Shown piece after piece: positions 36,906 through 44,977 of a stretch of DNA of 64,000 nucleotides. Origin of the DNA: Variovorax paradoxus (GTDB taxonomy: Bacteria > Pseudomonadota > Gammaproteobacteria > Burkholderiales > Burkholderiaceae_C); the NCBI GenBank assembly GCA_016806145.1, contig CP063166.1, positions 248,001-312,000 of the forward strand, read 5' to 3'. Numbering within the stretch: the stretch's first letter is position 1; every line of letters begins with the position of its first letter. Below the pieces are notes generated by a model. It was given only the letters and a program-made list of their open reading frames with translations, did not search any database and was not told where the DNA came from. The translations under genes were made by a program, and so were the position numbers.

Positions 36906-38141
36906 ATGCAAACCGAGCTCGCTCCCGAATTCCGCGGCACCGACGACGGCCGCGAGGCCGAGGCCATCCTGCGCAAGTGCGTGCACTGCGGCTTCTGCAC
37001 CGCCACCTGCCCGACCTATCAACTGCTCGGCGACGAGCTCGACGGCCCGCGCGGGCGCATCTACCTGATCAAGCAGGTGCTCGAGGGCCAGGCGCCCACG
37101 CGCAGCACGCAGCTGCACCTCGACCGCTGCCTGACCTGCCGCAACTGCGAGAGCACCTGCCCGAGCGGCGTGCAGTACGGCCACCTGGTCGACATCGGCC
37201 GGCGCATCGTCGACGAGAAGGTGCCGCGCCCCGCGATGGAATCGGCCACGCGCTGGGTGCTCAAGGAAGGCCTGCCCTCGCCGCTGTTCGGCCCCGCGAT
37301 GAAGCTGGGCCAGTCGGTGCGCGGCCTGCTGCCCGCCGCGCTTCAGGCCAAGGTGCCCGCGAAGCAGGCGGCCGGTGCCTGGCCCACGGCCACGCATGCG
37401 CGCAAGGTGCTGATGCTCGCGGGCTGCGTGCAGCCGGCGATGATGCCGAACATCAACACCGCCACCGCGCGCGTGCTCGATGCGGGCGGCATCCAGGCCG
37501 TGCTCGCGCCCGAGGCCGGCTGCTGCGGCGCGGTGAAGTTCCACCTCAACGACCAGGAGGGCGGCAAGGCGCAGATGCGCGCCAACATCGACGCCTGGTG
37601 GCCGCTGGTCGAACGCGACGAGGTCGAGGCCATCGTGATGAACGCCTCGGGCTGCGGCGTCACCGTGCGCGAGTACGGCCATGTGCTGCGCAACGACCCG
37701 GCCTACGCGCTGAAGGCGGCGCGCATCAGCGAGCTCACGCGCGACCTCGGCGAGCTGCTGCCCGACCTGGTGCCGGTGCTCAAAGCCCGTGTGCGCGCCA
37801 CGCCCGGCACCATCGCCTACCACCCGCCCTGCACCCTGCAGCACGGCCAGAAGCTGCGCGGCGGCATCGAGACCCATCTGCGCGCCCTGGGTTTCGACGT
37901 GCGCGTGGCGATGAACGAATCGCATCTGTGCTGCGGTTCGGCCGGCACCTACTCGGTGCTGCAGCCCGAGCTCGCCTACCCGCTGCGCGACCGCAAGCTG
38001 GGCCACCTGAAGCAGCTGCAGCCGGTGGCGATCGCGTCGGCCAACATCGGCTGCATCACGCACCTGCAAAGCGGCAGCGGCGAGCTGCCGGTGCGGCACT
38101 GGGTCGAGCTGCTCGACGCGGCGCTGCAGCCGGCTGCGTGA
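36906..38141 (+). CDS. glcF: Glycolate oxidase iron-sulfur subunit GlcF
   Basis: A 411-residue GlcF with two ferredoxin-type 4Fe-4S motifs, CVHCGFCTATCP and CLTCRNCESTCP, in the first 85 residues, and two CCG domains downstream (GCCGAVKFH and LCCGSAGTYS). It carries electrons from the GlcD/GlcE flavins. All cluster cysteines are present. The start is the ATG three bases after CCACG, with only a weak ribosome site. The gene ends the operon; a small leftward lipoprotein gene converges five bases away. Confidence 0.95.
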   Translation: MQTELAPEFRGTDDGREAEAILRKCVHCGFCTATCPTYQLLGDELDGPRGRIYLIKQVLEGQAPTRSTQLHLDRCLTCRNCESTCPSGVQYGHLVDIGRRIVDEKVPRPAMESATRWVLKEGLPSPLFGPAMKLGQSVRGLLPAALQAKVPAKQAAGAWPTATHARKVLMLAGCVQPAMMPNINTATARVLDAGGIQAVLAPEAGCCGAVKFHLNDQEGGKAQMRANIDAWWPLVERDEVEAIVMNASGCGVTVREYGHVLRNDPAYALKAARISELTRDLGELLPDLVPVLKARVRATPGTIAYHPPCTLQHGQKLRGGIETHLRALGFDVRVAMNESHLCCGSAGTYSVLQPELAYPLRDRKLGHLKQLQPVAIASANIGCITHLQSGSGELPVRHWVELLDAALQPAA

Positions 38142-38145
38142 CGGC

Positions 38146-38373
38146 TCAATCGCAGCGGTAGGTGACTTCGCCCTGCGGCGCGCGGCCCGTGGTCGGCGGC
38201 ACGAAGCGCAGCGGCGCGCCGAAGTTGCGGCAGTAGGCCTCGGCCTCCTCGGGGCTCGGCGAACGCAGCACGCCGTCGCCGAGCATGGTCACGCGCGGCG
38301 CTGTGCGCGTCGCGCAGCCGGCGAGAACGGCCGCCAGGGCCAGGACGATGAGCGGGGCGGCGCGATGGCGCAT
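38146..38373 (-). CDS. Small putative lipoprotein
   Basis: A 75-residue exported protein with a short basic start (MRHRAAP), a hydrophobic stretch and a lipobox VLAGC with Cys20. The mature part contains SPEEAEAYCRNFGAPLRFV, and its two cysteines could pair. I do not recognise the family. A longer frame upstream is Arg-rich and unlikely to be translated, so the start is placed at the signal peptide methionine. It converges on glcF. Confidence 0.65.
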   Translation of the reverse strand: MRHRAAPLIVLALAAVLAGCATRTAPRVTMLGDGVLRSPSPEEAEAYCRNFGAPLRFVPPTTGRAPQGEVTYRCD

Positions 38374-38558
38374 GGCGTGAACGGCGCCGGGACGGCGGCG
38401 TGGAAGTGCGGGAGCCGCCGACTGTAGCGGGTCCGGGCTTGCCGACGCTGCCGGCCGCCTGCGCCCGCGCCGCACACGCTGCCGCGCCCTGGTCCGACTC
38501 GCCCGACTGTGGCGCCGCCGCATCATTTCGGCATCCACAGCGCCAAGGAGTACGTCCC

Positions 38559-38981
38559 ATGTCCCGCTCTTCTCTCACCCGTGCCGCGCTCGCGGCCGCC
38601 TTCCTGTCGATCGGTGCCGGTGCCTTCACCAGCGCCCAGGCCCAGTCCGCCATGCCCGCCTGGAAGGGCGAGGGCGCCACGCGCTACGTCTGCGGCGGCA
38701 TCGGCTCCGACGAGTCGAACGCCATGCGCGCCGCGATGAAGGAACATCCGCTGGCGTTGCTGTTCGCGCGCGCCGACGGTGCCTACCTGGCCGACCTGCA
38801 GGTCGAGATCAAGGGGGCGGATGGCGCCGCCGCGCTGTCGCTGCGCGCCTCGGGGCCGGTGTGCCTGGTCGACATTCCCGCGGGCCGCTACACGGTGGTC
38901 GCGACCACCCAGGGCGGCGAGTCGAAGAGCCAGGCCGTCACGGTCGGCAGCGGCTCGACGACCGCGAGCTTCAGGTATTGA
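38559..38981 (+). CDS. Secreted periplasmic protein with carboxypeptidase-regulatory-like fold
   Basis: A 140-residue protein with a clear signal peptide cleaved near SAQAQS. The mature part starts with AWKGEGATRYVCGGIGSDES and has two cysteines that could pair. The remaining strands (YLADLQVEIKGADG, CLVDIPAGRYTVVATTQGGE) resemble a small Ig-like or carboxypeptidase regulatory beta sandwich, a shape frequent in carrier or polymer-binding proteins. AAGGAG lies eight bases before the ATG. Function unknown. It converges with the leftward glutathione peroxidase gene after three bases. Confidence 0.78.
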   Translation: MSRSSLTRAALAAAFLSIGAGAFTSAQAQSAMPAWKGEGATRYVCGGIGSDESNAMRAAMKEHPLALLFARADGAYLADLQVEIKGADGAAALSLRASGPVCLVDIPAGRYTVVATTQGGESKSQAVTVGSGSTTASFRY

Positions 38982-38984
38982 GCG

Positions 38985-39476
38985 TCAGGCGGAGGCGGCC
39001 AGCGCCGCCTCGATGTCGCGCGAGAGCGAGGCCGGCGTGTCGAGCGGCGCATAGCGCTTGAGCACCTGGCCGTCGCGCCCGACCAGGAACTTGGTGAAGT
39101 TCCACTTGATGGCGGTGCTGCCCAGCAGGCCCGGCTTCTCCTTCACCAGCCATTGGTACAGCGGCGCGGCGGCGCTGCCGTTGACGTCGATCTTCTCCAT
39201 CATCTGGAAGCTCACGCCGTAGTTCTTCATGCAGAAGGCGCCGATCTCCTCGTTGGTGCCCGGGTCCTGGCCGCCGAACTGGTTCGACGGGAAGCCCAGC
39301 ACCGCGAGGCCCTGGTCCGCGTACTTCTCGTGCAACTGCTCGAGGCCCGCGAACTGCGGCGTGAAGCCGCACTTGCTCGCGGTGTTGACGATGAGCAGCA
39401 CCTTGCCCTTGTAGGCGGAGAGATTCACCGGCTGGCCGTCGATCTGCCTGGCCTCGAAGTCGTAGACGCTGGTCAT
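38985..39476 (-). CDS. Glutathione peroxidase (cysteine type)
   Basis: A 163-residue thioredoxin-fold peroxidase of the glutathione/thioredoxin peroxidase family. The active-site segment NTASKCGFTPQ has Cys36 in place of selenocysteine; the other catalytic residues are in FPSNQFGGQ and IKWNFTKF. It reduces peroxides in the cytoplasm, probably with thioredoxin as donor, as is usual for cysteine forms. The start is the ATG at TSVYDFEAR, preceded by a GAGGA site; longer forms read from further upstream lack one. It lies 10 bases after the DMT transporter gene. Confidence 0.93.
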   Translation of the reverse strand: MTSVYDFEARQIDGQPVNLSAYKGKVLLIVNTASKCGFTPQFAGLEQLHEKYADQGLAVLGFPSNQFGGQDPGTNEEIGAFCMKNYGVSFQMMEKIDVNGSAAAPLYQWLVKEKPGLLGSTAIKWNFTKFLVGRDGQVLKRYAPLDTPASLSRDIEAALAASA

Positions 39477-39486
39477 GGGGATGTCC

Positions 39487-40377
39487 TCAGGGGGTCGAAG
39501 GAGCGCGATCTTCGCTCGCGGCGGGCGTTCGCGCAAACGAGGACCAGACCGCGGCCGCCACGATCAGCGCGCCGCCCGCGAGGATGCGCGAGTTCATCGT
39601 GGCCGCGCCCAGCGCCACCGACGACACGCTCGCGAACAGCACCTCCGACAGCATGATCACCGCCGTGGCGCTGGCCGCCAGCCGCGCGGCGCCGTACTGC
39701 AGGCAGACGTTGGCGATCACGAAGCCGAAGCCCAGCAGCGCGGCCCAGCCGATCCAGCCCGGCGCTGCGGCGGTGGGCGGCGCGAAGGCGCCGAGCGCCG
39801 TGCCGGCCAGCGCGGTCGTGCCCGCCACCACCGCGCAGCCGCAGAACATCGCGAGCGCGCGCGATTCGCCGGGCGCCGCGCGCAGCTGGCGCAGCACGAT
39901 GTTGGTGACCGCGAAGCCGAAGCCCGCCGCCACGCCGAGCCAGTCGGACAGGCTCGAGGGCACGGGCCAGTCGGTGCCCGGCGTCTTGAGCACCACCGCC
40001 ACGCCGGCCAGCGCCAGCGCCACGCGCGCCAGCGATCCGCCCGTGGGCCGCTCGCCCAGCACCGCCCAGCCCAGCAGCACGCTCCACAGCGGCATCAGGT
40101 AGAACAGCAGCACCACGCGCACCACGTCGCCCTGCGTCACGGCCCAGTTGAAGCCCACGTTGGTGAAGCCGGCCGCGAGGCCCAGCAGCACCAGCATCGG
40201 ATGGCCCGCGAAGCCGGCCCAGGCGCCGCGGCGCAGCAGGCCCACCACGGTGGCGATCGCGAGGTAGATCAGGCAGGTGGTCCACACCGGATGCAGGCCA
40301 TGGCCTTCGATGTGGCGGAACGGAAACCACGACAGCCCCCAGACGAAGGCATTGAAGATCAGGGCGAAGGCGGGCAT
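39487..40377 (-). CDS. EamA-family (DMT) transporter
   Basis: A 296-residue membrane protein with about ten segments arranged as two repeated EamA domains (for example FNAFVWGLSWFPFRHIEG near the start and GWAALLGFGFVIANVC in the second half). Members export amino acids or small metabolites, but substrate cannot be read from the sequence. It lies upstream of the peroxidase gene on the same strand, 10 bases apart, so they may share a message. Confidence 0.88.
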   Translation of the reverse strand: MPAFALIFNAFVWGLSWFPFRHIEGHGLHPVWTTCLIYLAIATVVGLLRRGAWAGFAGHPMLVLLGLAAGFTNVGFNWAVTQGDVVRVVLLFYLMPLWSVLLGWAVLGERPTGGSLARVALALAGVAVVLKTPGTDWPVPSSLSDWLGVAAGFGFAVTNIVLRQLRAAPGESRALAMFCGCAVVAGTTALAGTALGAFAPPTAAAPGWIGWAALLGFGFVIANVCLQYGAARLAASATAVIMLSEVLFASVSSVALGAATMNSRILAGGALIVAAAVWSSFARTPAASEDRAPSTP

Positions 40378-40424
40378 CGGGCGGGCAAACCGCCGAGCAT
40401 AGCGGTCCCTCGGTGCGGCCGCCG

Positions 40425-40500
40425 CCGGGCCGCCCCAAGCCGGGCCGCGTCTCCCCCTCGGGGGTGGAGTTACACGACCGAAGGGCGTGAAAAGCCGGGG
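40425..40500. repeat. Candidate intergenic repeat with palindromic CCCCCTCGGGGG
   Basis: The gap between the DMT transporter and lplT holds GGGCCGCCCCAAGC, a CCCCC-TC-GGGGG palindrome (40453-40464) and GACCGAAGGGCGTGAAAAGCC. I recall similar short elements scattered between genes in Comamonadaceae genomes, so this may be a dispersed family. Only one copy is in the window, so it could also be a simple transcription-end structure. Confidence 0.45.
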
Positions 40501-40503
40501 GGC

Positions 40504-41808
40504 TCAGTGATGCTTGTCGCTGCGGGCGATGGCCAGCAGGTGCTCGACTTCCTCGGGATACTTCTTGAGGTTGTTCTCGTGCCAGCGCTTGATGATCCAC
40601 ATGCAGCCCGCCACCACGAGGCCGAAGGCGCTGATCGCGCCATAGGCCGACAGGCCCAGCCCGGTGCACACGCTGTAGAAGCCGCCGAGCAGCAGGATGC
40701 AGGCCTGCTCGTTGAAGTTCTGCACCGCGATCGAGCGGCCGGCGCCCATCAGGTTGTGGCCGCGGTGCTGCAGCAGCGCATTCATCGGCACCACCAGGAA
40801 GCCGCCGAGCCCGCCCAGGATGATGAGGAAGGGCACCGCCAGCCACACGTTGCCGATGAAGTTCATGCAGATCACCATCAGCCCCATCGCGATGCCCATC
40901 GGGATCACGCGCGTGGCCATGTCCAGCCGCATGCGCATCGAGGCCACGATGGCGCCCACCGCGGTGCCGATGGTCACCACGCCCGTGAGGGCCGAGGCCT
41001 GCGTGGTGTTGTAGCCCAGCGCCAGCGAGGCCCAGGCCAGCACGATGTACTTGAGGTTGCCGCCCGCGCCCCAGAACAGGGTGGTGGTGGCCAGCGAGAT
41101 CTGGCCGAGGCGGTCGCGCCACAGGCGCGCGTTGCAGTGCCAGAAGTCGGGCAGCAGGCCGACCAGGTTGCGCGCCAGGCTGTGCTCGGGGTTGGAGCGC
41201 ATCGGGCGCATCTCGACGCCGGTGTGGGGGATGCGCGTGTTGAACCAGGCCGCGATCATGTAGACCACGATCAGCACCGTGAGCGCGGCCTCGGCCGGCG
41301 AGTCGATGCCGGTGTCGAAGAAGGGCATGTCGAAGGCCAGCAGCTTGCTCGACACCGTATGGCCCACCAGCGTGCCGCCGAGCACGATGCCCAGCAGGAT
41401 CGAGGCGATCGTCAGGCCCTCGATCCAGCCGTTGGCCTTGACCAGCTGCGAAGCCGGCAGCAGCTCGGTGAGGATGCCGTACTTGGCCGGCGAGTAGGCC
41501 GCCGCGCCCAGCCCGACGATCGAATAGGACAGCAGCGGGTGCGAGCCGAACAGCATCATCAGGCAGCCGAACACCTTGATGGCGTTGCTGATGAACATCA
41601 CCCGGCCCTTGGGCAACGCGTCGGCGAAGGCGCCCACCAGCGGCGCGAGCACCACGTAGAAGACCGCGAAGATCGGCACCAGCGCCGCGCGCTGCCATTC
41701 GGGCGCGCCGGCGCTTCGCATGAGATCGACCGCAACGACGAAGAGCGCTTGGTCGGCCAGCGACGAAAAGAACTGGGCCGACATGATCGTGTAGAAACCG
41801 CGCTTCAT
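40504..41808 (-). CDS. lplT: Lysophospholipid transporter LplT
   Basis: A 434-residue major facilitator protein of the LplT family with about twelve membrane segments. It flips lysophospholipids across the inner membrane for re-acylation. Family features are the MKRGFYTIMSAQFFSSLADQ start and the YSPAKYGILTELLPASQLVKAN segment, a signature of LplT. Slightly longer than the E. coli protein of about 397 residues. The companion acyltransferase gene aas is not nearby; instead it is divergent from alr, an arrangement I recall from related genera. Confidence 0.92.
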   Translation of the reverse strand: MKRGFYTIMSAQFFSSLADQALFVVAVDLMRSAGAPEWQRAALVPIFAVFYVVLAPLVGAFADALPKGRVMFISNAIKVFGCLMMLFGSHPLLSYSIVGLGAAAYSPAKYGILTELLPASQLVKANGWIEGLTIASILLGIVLGGTLVGHTVSSKLLAFDMPFFDTGIDSPAEAALTVLIVVYMIAAWFNTRIPHTGVEMRPMRSNPEHSLARNLVGLLPDFWHCNARLWRDRLGQISLATTTLFWGAGGNLKYIVLAWASLALGYNTTQASALTGVVTIGTAVGAIVASMRMRLDMATRVIPMGIAMGLMVICMNFIGNVWLAVPFLIILGGLGGFLVVPMNALLQHRGHNLMGAGRSIAVQNFNEQACILLLGGFYSVCTGLGLSAYGAISAFGLVVAGCMWIIKRWHENNLKKYPEEVEHLLAIARSDKHH

Positions 41809-41985
41809 CGATGGGCTGGCTGGCCAGGGGGTCGCTGGCAGTAGTGAAAAAGTGTCGCCCGGAAGGCGAATGGGCGGTTATAGCATGGGGGTACGACAGC
41901 TCCTGCAGGCGGCTTCTGCGTATTCGACCCCATTCCCGAAGATGCTAAAACGTGGTCTGCAATTCGTTTTCAAAGACCCTTCGCC
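41809..41985. other. Divergent intergenic region between lplT and alr
   Basis: A 177-base region that must carry promoters for lplT and alr. It is AT-richer near alr (GATGCTAAAACG and GCAATTCGTTTTCAAAG), where promoter elements are likely, but I cannot place -35 and -10 boxes with assurance. No hairpin with a T-run and no coding frame of note. Confidence 0.35.
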
Positions 41986-43095
41986 ATGCCCCGCCCCATT
42001 CTCGCCACGGTTCACACCGACAGCTTGCGCCACAACCTCGAACGCGTGCGCCGCAATGCGCTCGATTCCCGCGTCTGGGCGGTGGTCAAGGCCAATGCCT
42101 ACGGCCACGGCATCGAGCGTGTCTACGAGGGGCTGCGCGGCGCCGACGGCTTCGCGCTGCTCGACCTGGCCGAGGCGCAACGCGTGCGCGCGCTGGGCTG
42201 GCGCGGGCCGGTGCTGCTGCTCGAGGGCGTGTTCGAGGCGCGCGACCTCGAGCTGTGTTCGCGGCTCGACCTCTGGCACACGGTGCACTGCGACGAGCAG
42301 ATCGACATGCTCGCCGCCCACAAGACCCTGCAGCCGCACCGCGTATTCCTCAAGATGAACTCGGGCATGAACCGCCTGGGCTTCACGCCCGAGCGCTTCG
42401 CCGCCGCCTGGACCCGCCTCAACGCGCTGACCCAGGTCGACGAGATCTCGCTGATGACCCACTTCAGCGACGCCGACGGCGAGCGCGGCATCGCGCACCA
42501 GGTCGAGGCCTTCGAGCGCGCCGCGCGCGACCTGCCCGGCGAGCGTTCCATTGCCAACAGCGCCGCCACCCTGCGCCATGCCGACAGCACGCGCGCCGAC
42601 TGGGTGCGCCCCGGCATCGTGCTGTACGGCAGCGCGCCCGACTTCCCGGCCAACGATGCCGCCCACTGGCAGCTGCAGCCCACCATGACGCTGTCGACCA
42701 GGCTGATCGGCGTGCAGACCCTGCAACCGGGCGACACCATCGGCTACGGCTCGCGCTTCACGGCCGAGGCGCCGCTCAGGATCGGCATCGCGGCGGTCGG
42801 CTATGCCGACGGCTACCCGCGCCACTGCGACACCGGCACCCCGGTGCTGGTCAACGGCGTGCGCACGCGCATGGTCGGGCGCGTCAGCATGGACATGATC
42901 ACGGTCGACCTCACGCCCGTGCCCGACGCGCAGTTCGGCTCCGAGGTGACGCTGTGGGGCCGCTCGGCCGCCAACGGCGCGGTGCTGCCCATCGACGAGG
43001 TGGCGCGGGCCGCGGGCACCGTGGGCTACGAGCTGATGTGCGCGGTGGCCCAGCGCGTGCCCTTCGCGCCCGAGGCCGTCGACCACGACCGATGA
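41986..43095 (+). CDS. alr: Alanine racemase
   Basis: A 369-residue PLP-dependent alanine racemase that makes D-alanine for peptidoglycan. The cofactor lysine is Lys35 in [12 protein letters not shown]. Other signatures are [11 protein letters not shown], the substrate-side tyrosine in [13 protein letters not shown] and [13 protein letters not shown]. Length and order are normal. It could be the biosynthetic Alr or the catabolic DadX form; the context, with no dadA nearby, does not settle it, though this family is usually the only copy in such genomes. The stop overlaps the next gene's ATG (ATGA). Confidence 0.95.
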   Translation: MPRPILATVHTDSLRHNLERVRRNALDSRVWAVVKANAYGHGIERVYEGLRGADGFALLDLAEAQRVRALGWRGPVLLLEGVFEARDLELCSRLDLWHTVHCDEQIDMLAAHKTLQPHRVFLKMNSGMNRLGFTPERFAAAWTRLNALTQVDEISLMTHFSDADGERGIAHQVEAFERAARDLPGERSIANSAATLRHADSTRADWVRPGIVLYGSAPDFPANDAAHWQLQPTMTLSTRLIGVQTLQPGDTIGYGSRFTAEAPLRIGIAAVGYADGYPRHCDTGTPVLVNGVRTRMVGRVSMDMITVDLTPVPDAQFGSEVTLWGRSAANGAVLPIDEVARAAGTVGYELMCAVAQRVPFAPEAVDHDR

Positions 43096-43829
43096 AGGTC
43101 CTCTCCAACTGGCGCTCGGTGCGCCTCTGGGAGACGCAGGTCGAGCGCGACCTGCACCGAAACCACAGCCTGCGCACGCACGGCATCCTGATCGGCAGCT
43201 TCACGCTGCTGCTGATGTGGGGCGTGTCGGCACTGCAGATGCACCTGCTGGGCGTGCAGTCGCTGGCGGTGCGCTACCTCATGACCCTGGGCGTGGGCTA
43301 CCTCGGCTACCTGCTGGTGCTGCGCTGGTGGGCACAGCGGCTGGTGGAAGGGCGCCCCGACCTGGCCGACGCGGTCGATGCGGCCGATGCCGGCGAGCTG
43401 GCCCTCGACGCGGGCAGCGCGCTCGCGCGCTCGGGCGCCAGCGCGGACGGCGGCCTGCTGTCCGATGTCGCCAGCGGCGCGCTCGATGTCGCCGGCGGTG
43501 CCGACGAGGGCGCCGTGGTGGTCGTGCCGGTGGTCGCGATCTTCCTGATCTGCATCGCCGTCGTGCTCGGCGCCGGCTCGCTGGTGCTGCTGTATTTCAG
43601 CTGGGACGCGCTGCTGGCCGTGGCGATCGAGGTGGCGTTCTCGTACGTCTCGGCGCGCGCCGCGGTGCGCGTGGCGCGCGAGGGCTGGCTCATGGCGGCG
43701 GTGCGGCTGACCTGGAAGCCGCTGCTGGGCGCGGTCGCCTGCGCGGTGATCCTCGGCGCCGCTATCGACCACTTCCTGCCCGAGGCGCGCAGCCTGCCCG
43801 AGGCGGTGCGCATGCTGCTCGGGCGCTGA
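43092..43829 (+). CDS. Conserved membrane protein coupled to alr
   Basis: A 245-residue membrane protein of unknown function. A charged N-terminus ([21 protein letters not shown]) precedes two membrane segments (about 40-60 and 70-90). Next comes an Ala/Asp/Gly-rich loop of about 60 residues, then two or three more segments starting near [21 protein letters not shown]. Its ATG overlaps the alr stop, so it is translated with it. The low-complexity loop is acidic and may lie in the cytoplasm. A role tied to the envelope is plausible but not shown. Confidence 0.75.
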   Translation: MKVLSNWRSVRLWETQVERDLHRNHSLRTHGILIGSFTLLLMWGVSALQMHLLGVQSLAVRYLMTLGVGYLGYLLVLRWWAQRLVEGRPDLADAVDAADAGELALDAGSALARSGASADGGLLSDVASGALDVAGGADEGAVVVVPVVAIFLICIAVVLGAGSLVLLYFSWDALLAVAIEVAFSYVSARAAVRVAREGWLMAAVRLTWKPLLGAVACAVILGAAIDHFLPEARSLPEAVRMLLGR

Positions 43830-43845
43830 GGCCGGAGCCCGCGCC

Positions 43846-44838
43846 GTGGACCTGCGCACCCTGCGCTACTTCATCGCCGTGCTCGAGGCCGGCAGCCTCT
43901 CGCGCGCCGCGGGCACGCTCTACATCGCGCAGCCGGCGCTCACGGCGCAGATCAAGAAGCTCGAGGCCGAGCTCGGCGCGCAGCTGTTCGAGCGTTCGCA
44001 CGCCGGCGTCACGCCCACGCCCGCGGGCCTGCAGCTCTACGAGGACGCGCGGCGCCTGCTGTCCGATGCCGATGCGGTGCGCGAGCGCATCCAGCGGCTG
44101 CCGCAAGGCCCCGAGGGCTCGGTCACGGTGGCCGTGCCCTTCCTGCTGGCCTCGCTGCTGCTCGGGCCGGTGCTGGCCGAGCTCAAGGCCTCGCATCCGC
44201 GCATCCGCGTGTTCGTGCTCGACGACCTGAGCCTGATGGTGAGGAAGGCCATGCTCGACCGCCGCGCCGACGTCGGCCTGCTGGTCGACACGCCGCAGGT
44301 CGAGGGCCTGGCCTGCCGCCCGCTCGCGCGCGAGGCCATCTTCGCCTGCGGCTTCGACCGCGACGGCAGCGTGGCGCCGCGCCTGCGCGCCGGCCGGCGC
44401 GGCAAGGCCCGGAGCGCGCCGCGGCCCGAGATCGATTTCGCCGACGCGGCCCGGCTGCCGCTGGTGCTGCAGTCGCGCCGCTTCGCGATCCGCCAGCGCG
44501 TGGAGGAGGCCGCGGCCACGCTCGGCGTGGCGCTCAACCTCGCGCACGAGCACGACTCGGCGCGCGTGATCCGCTCGCTCTACGTCTGCGGCGCCGGCTT
44601 CACCTTCACGCCGGCCTGCGCGCTGTCGGACAACCCGCCCGCGGGCGAAGGCTGGATCGCGGCGCGCGTGGTGCGGCCCGCGCTGCAGCGCAGCTACTTC
44701 ATCGCCACGCCGGCCGACCGCGCGCCCGATCCCGCCGCGCGGGTGGTGGCGCGTTCGCTCGTGCGGCAGGCCGCGCGGCTGATCGCCGAGGGCCGCTGGG
44801 AGGCCGAGCTGCTGGCCGAGGTCGAGCCCGAGGCATAG
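43846..44838 (+). CDS. LysR-family transcriptional regulator
   Basis: A 330-residue LysR regulator starting at GTG, with GGAG nine bases upstream. The DNA-binding helix-turn-helix lies at about 1-60 (LRYFIAVLEAGSLSRAA and LYIAQPALTAQIKKLEAELG), close to members that control aromatic or organic acid genes. A Lys/Arg-rich insert near residue 185 (RRGKARSAP) is unusual within the ligand domain. It lies upstream of a palindrome and the CoA ligase gene on the same strand, so it may control them. Confidence 0.9.
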   Translation: MDLRTLRYFIAVLEAGSLSRAAGTLYIAQPALTAQIKKLEAELGAQLFERSHAGVTPTPAGLQLYEDARRLLSDADAVRERIQRLPQGPEGSVTVAVPFLLASLLLGPVLAELKASHPRIRVFVLDDLSLMVRKAMLDRRADVGLLVDTPQVEGLACRPLAREAIFACGFDRDGSVAPRLRAGRRGKARSAPRPEIDFADAARLPLVLQSRRFAIRQRVEEAAATLGVALNLAHEHDSARVIRSLYVCGAGFTFTPACALSDNPPAGEGWIAARVVRPALQRSYFIATPADRAPDPAARVVARSLVRQAARLIAEGRWEAELLAEVEPEA

Positions 44839-44857
44839 CGCGACGCGTTTCTCGCGA

Positions 44858-44888
44858 GCCGGGCCATCAATGCGATTGATGGCTCGGC
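44858..44888. repeat. Perfect palindrome upstream of acyl-CoA ligase gene
   Basis: A 31-base inverted repeat of 14 + 3 + 14 bases: GCCGGGCCATCAAT, loop GCG, ATTGATGGCTCGGC, with a single G-T wobble. No T-run follows, so a terminator is less likely than a protein-binding site. It includes an ATCAAT...ATTGAT core of the kind LysR and GntR type proteins bind, and lies 20 bases after the lysR stop and 90 before the ligase start. Function is inferred. Confidence 0.6.
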
Positions 44889-44977
44889 ATCAGCAAACGG
44901 TATTTCCTGTGCCGGGCCGCTTTGGCGGACAGTGGCGCATCGCATGCACGAACGCATGCCTGCATCAGGAGACACCC

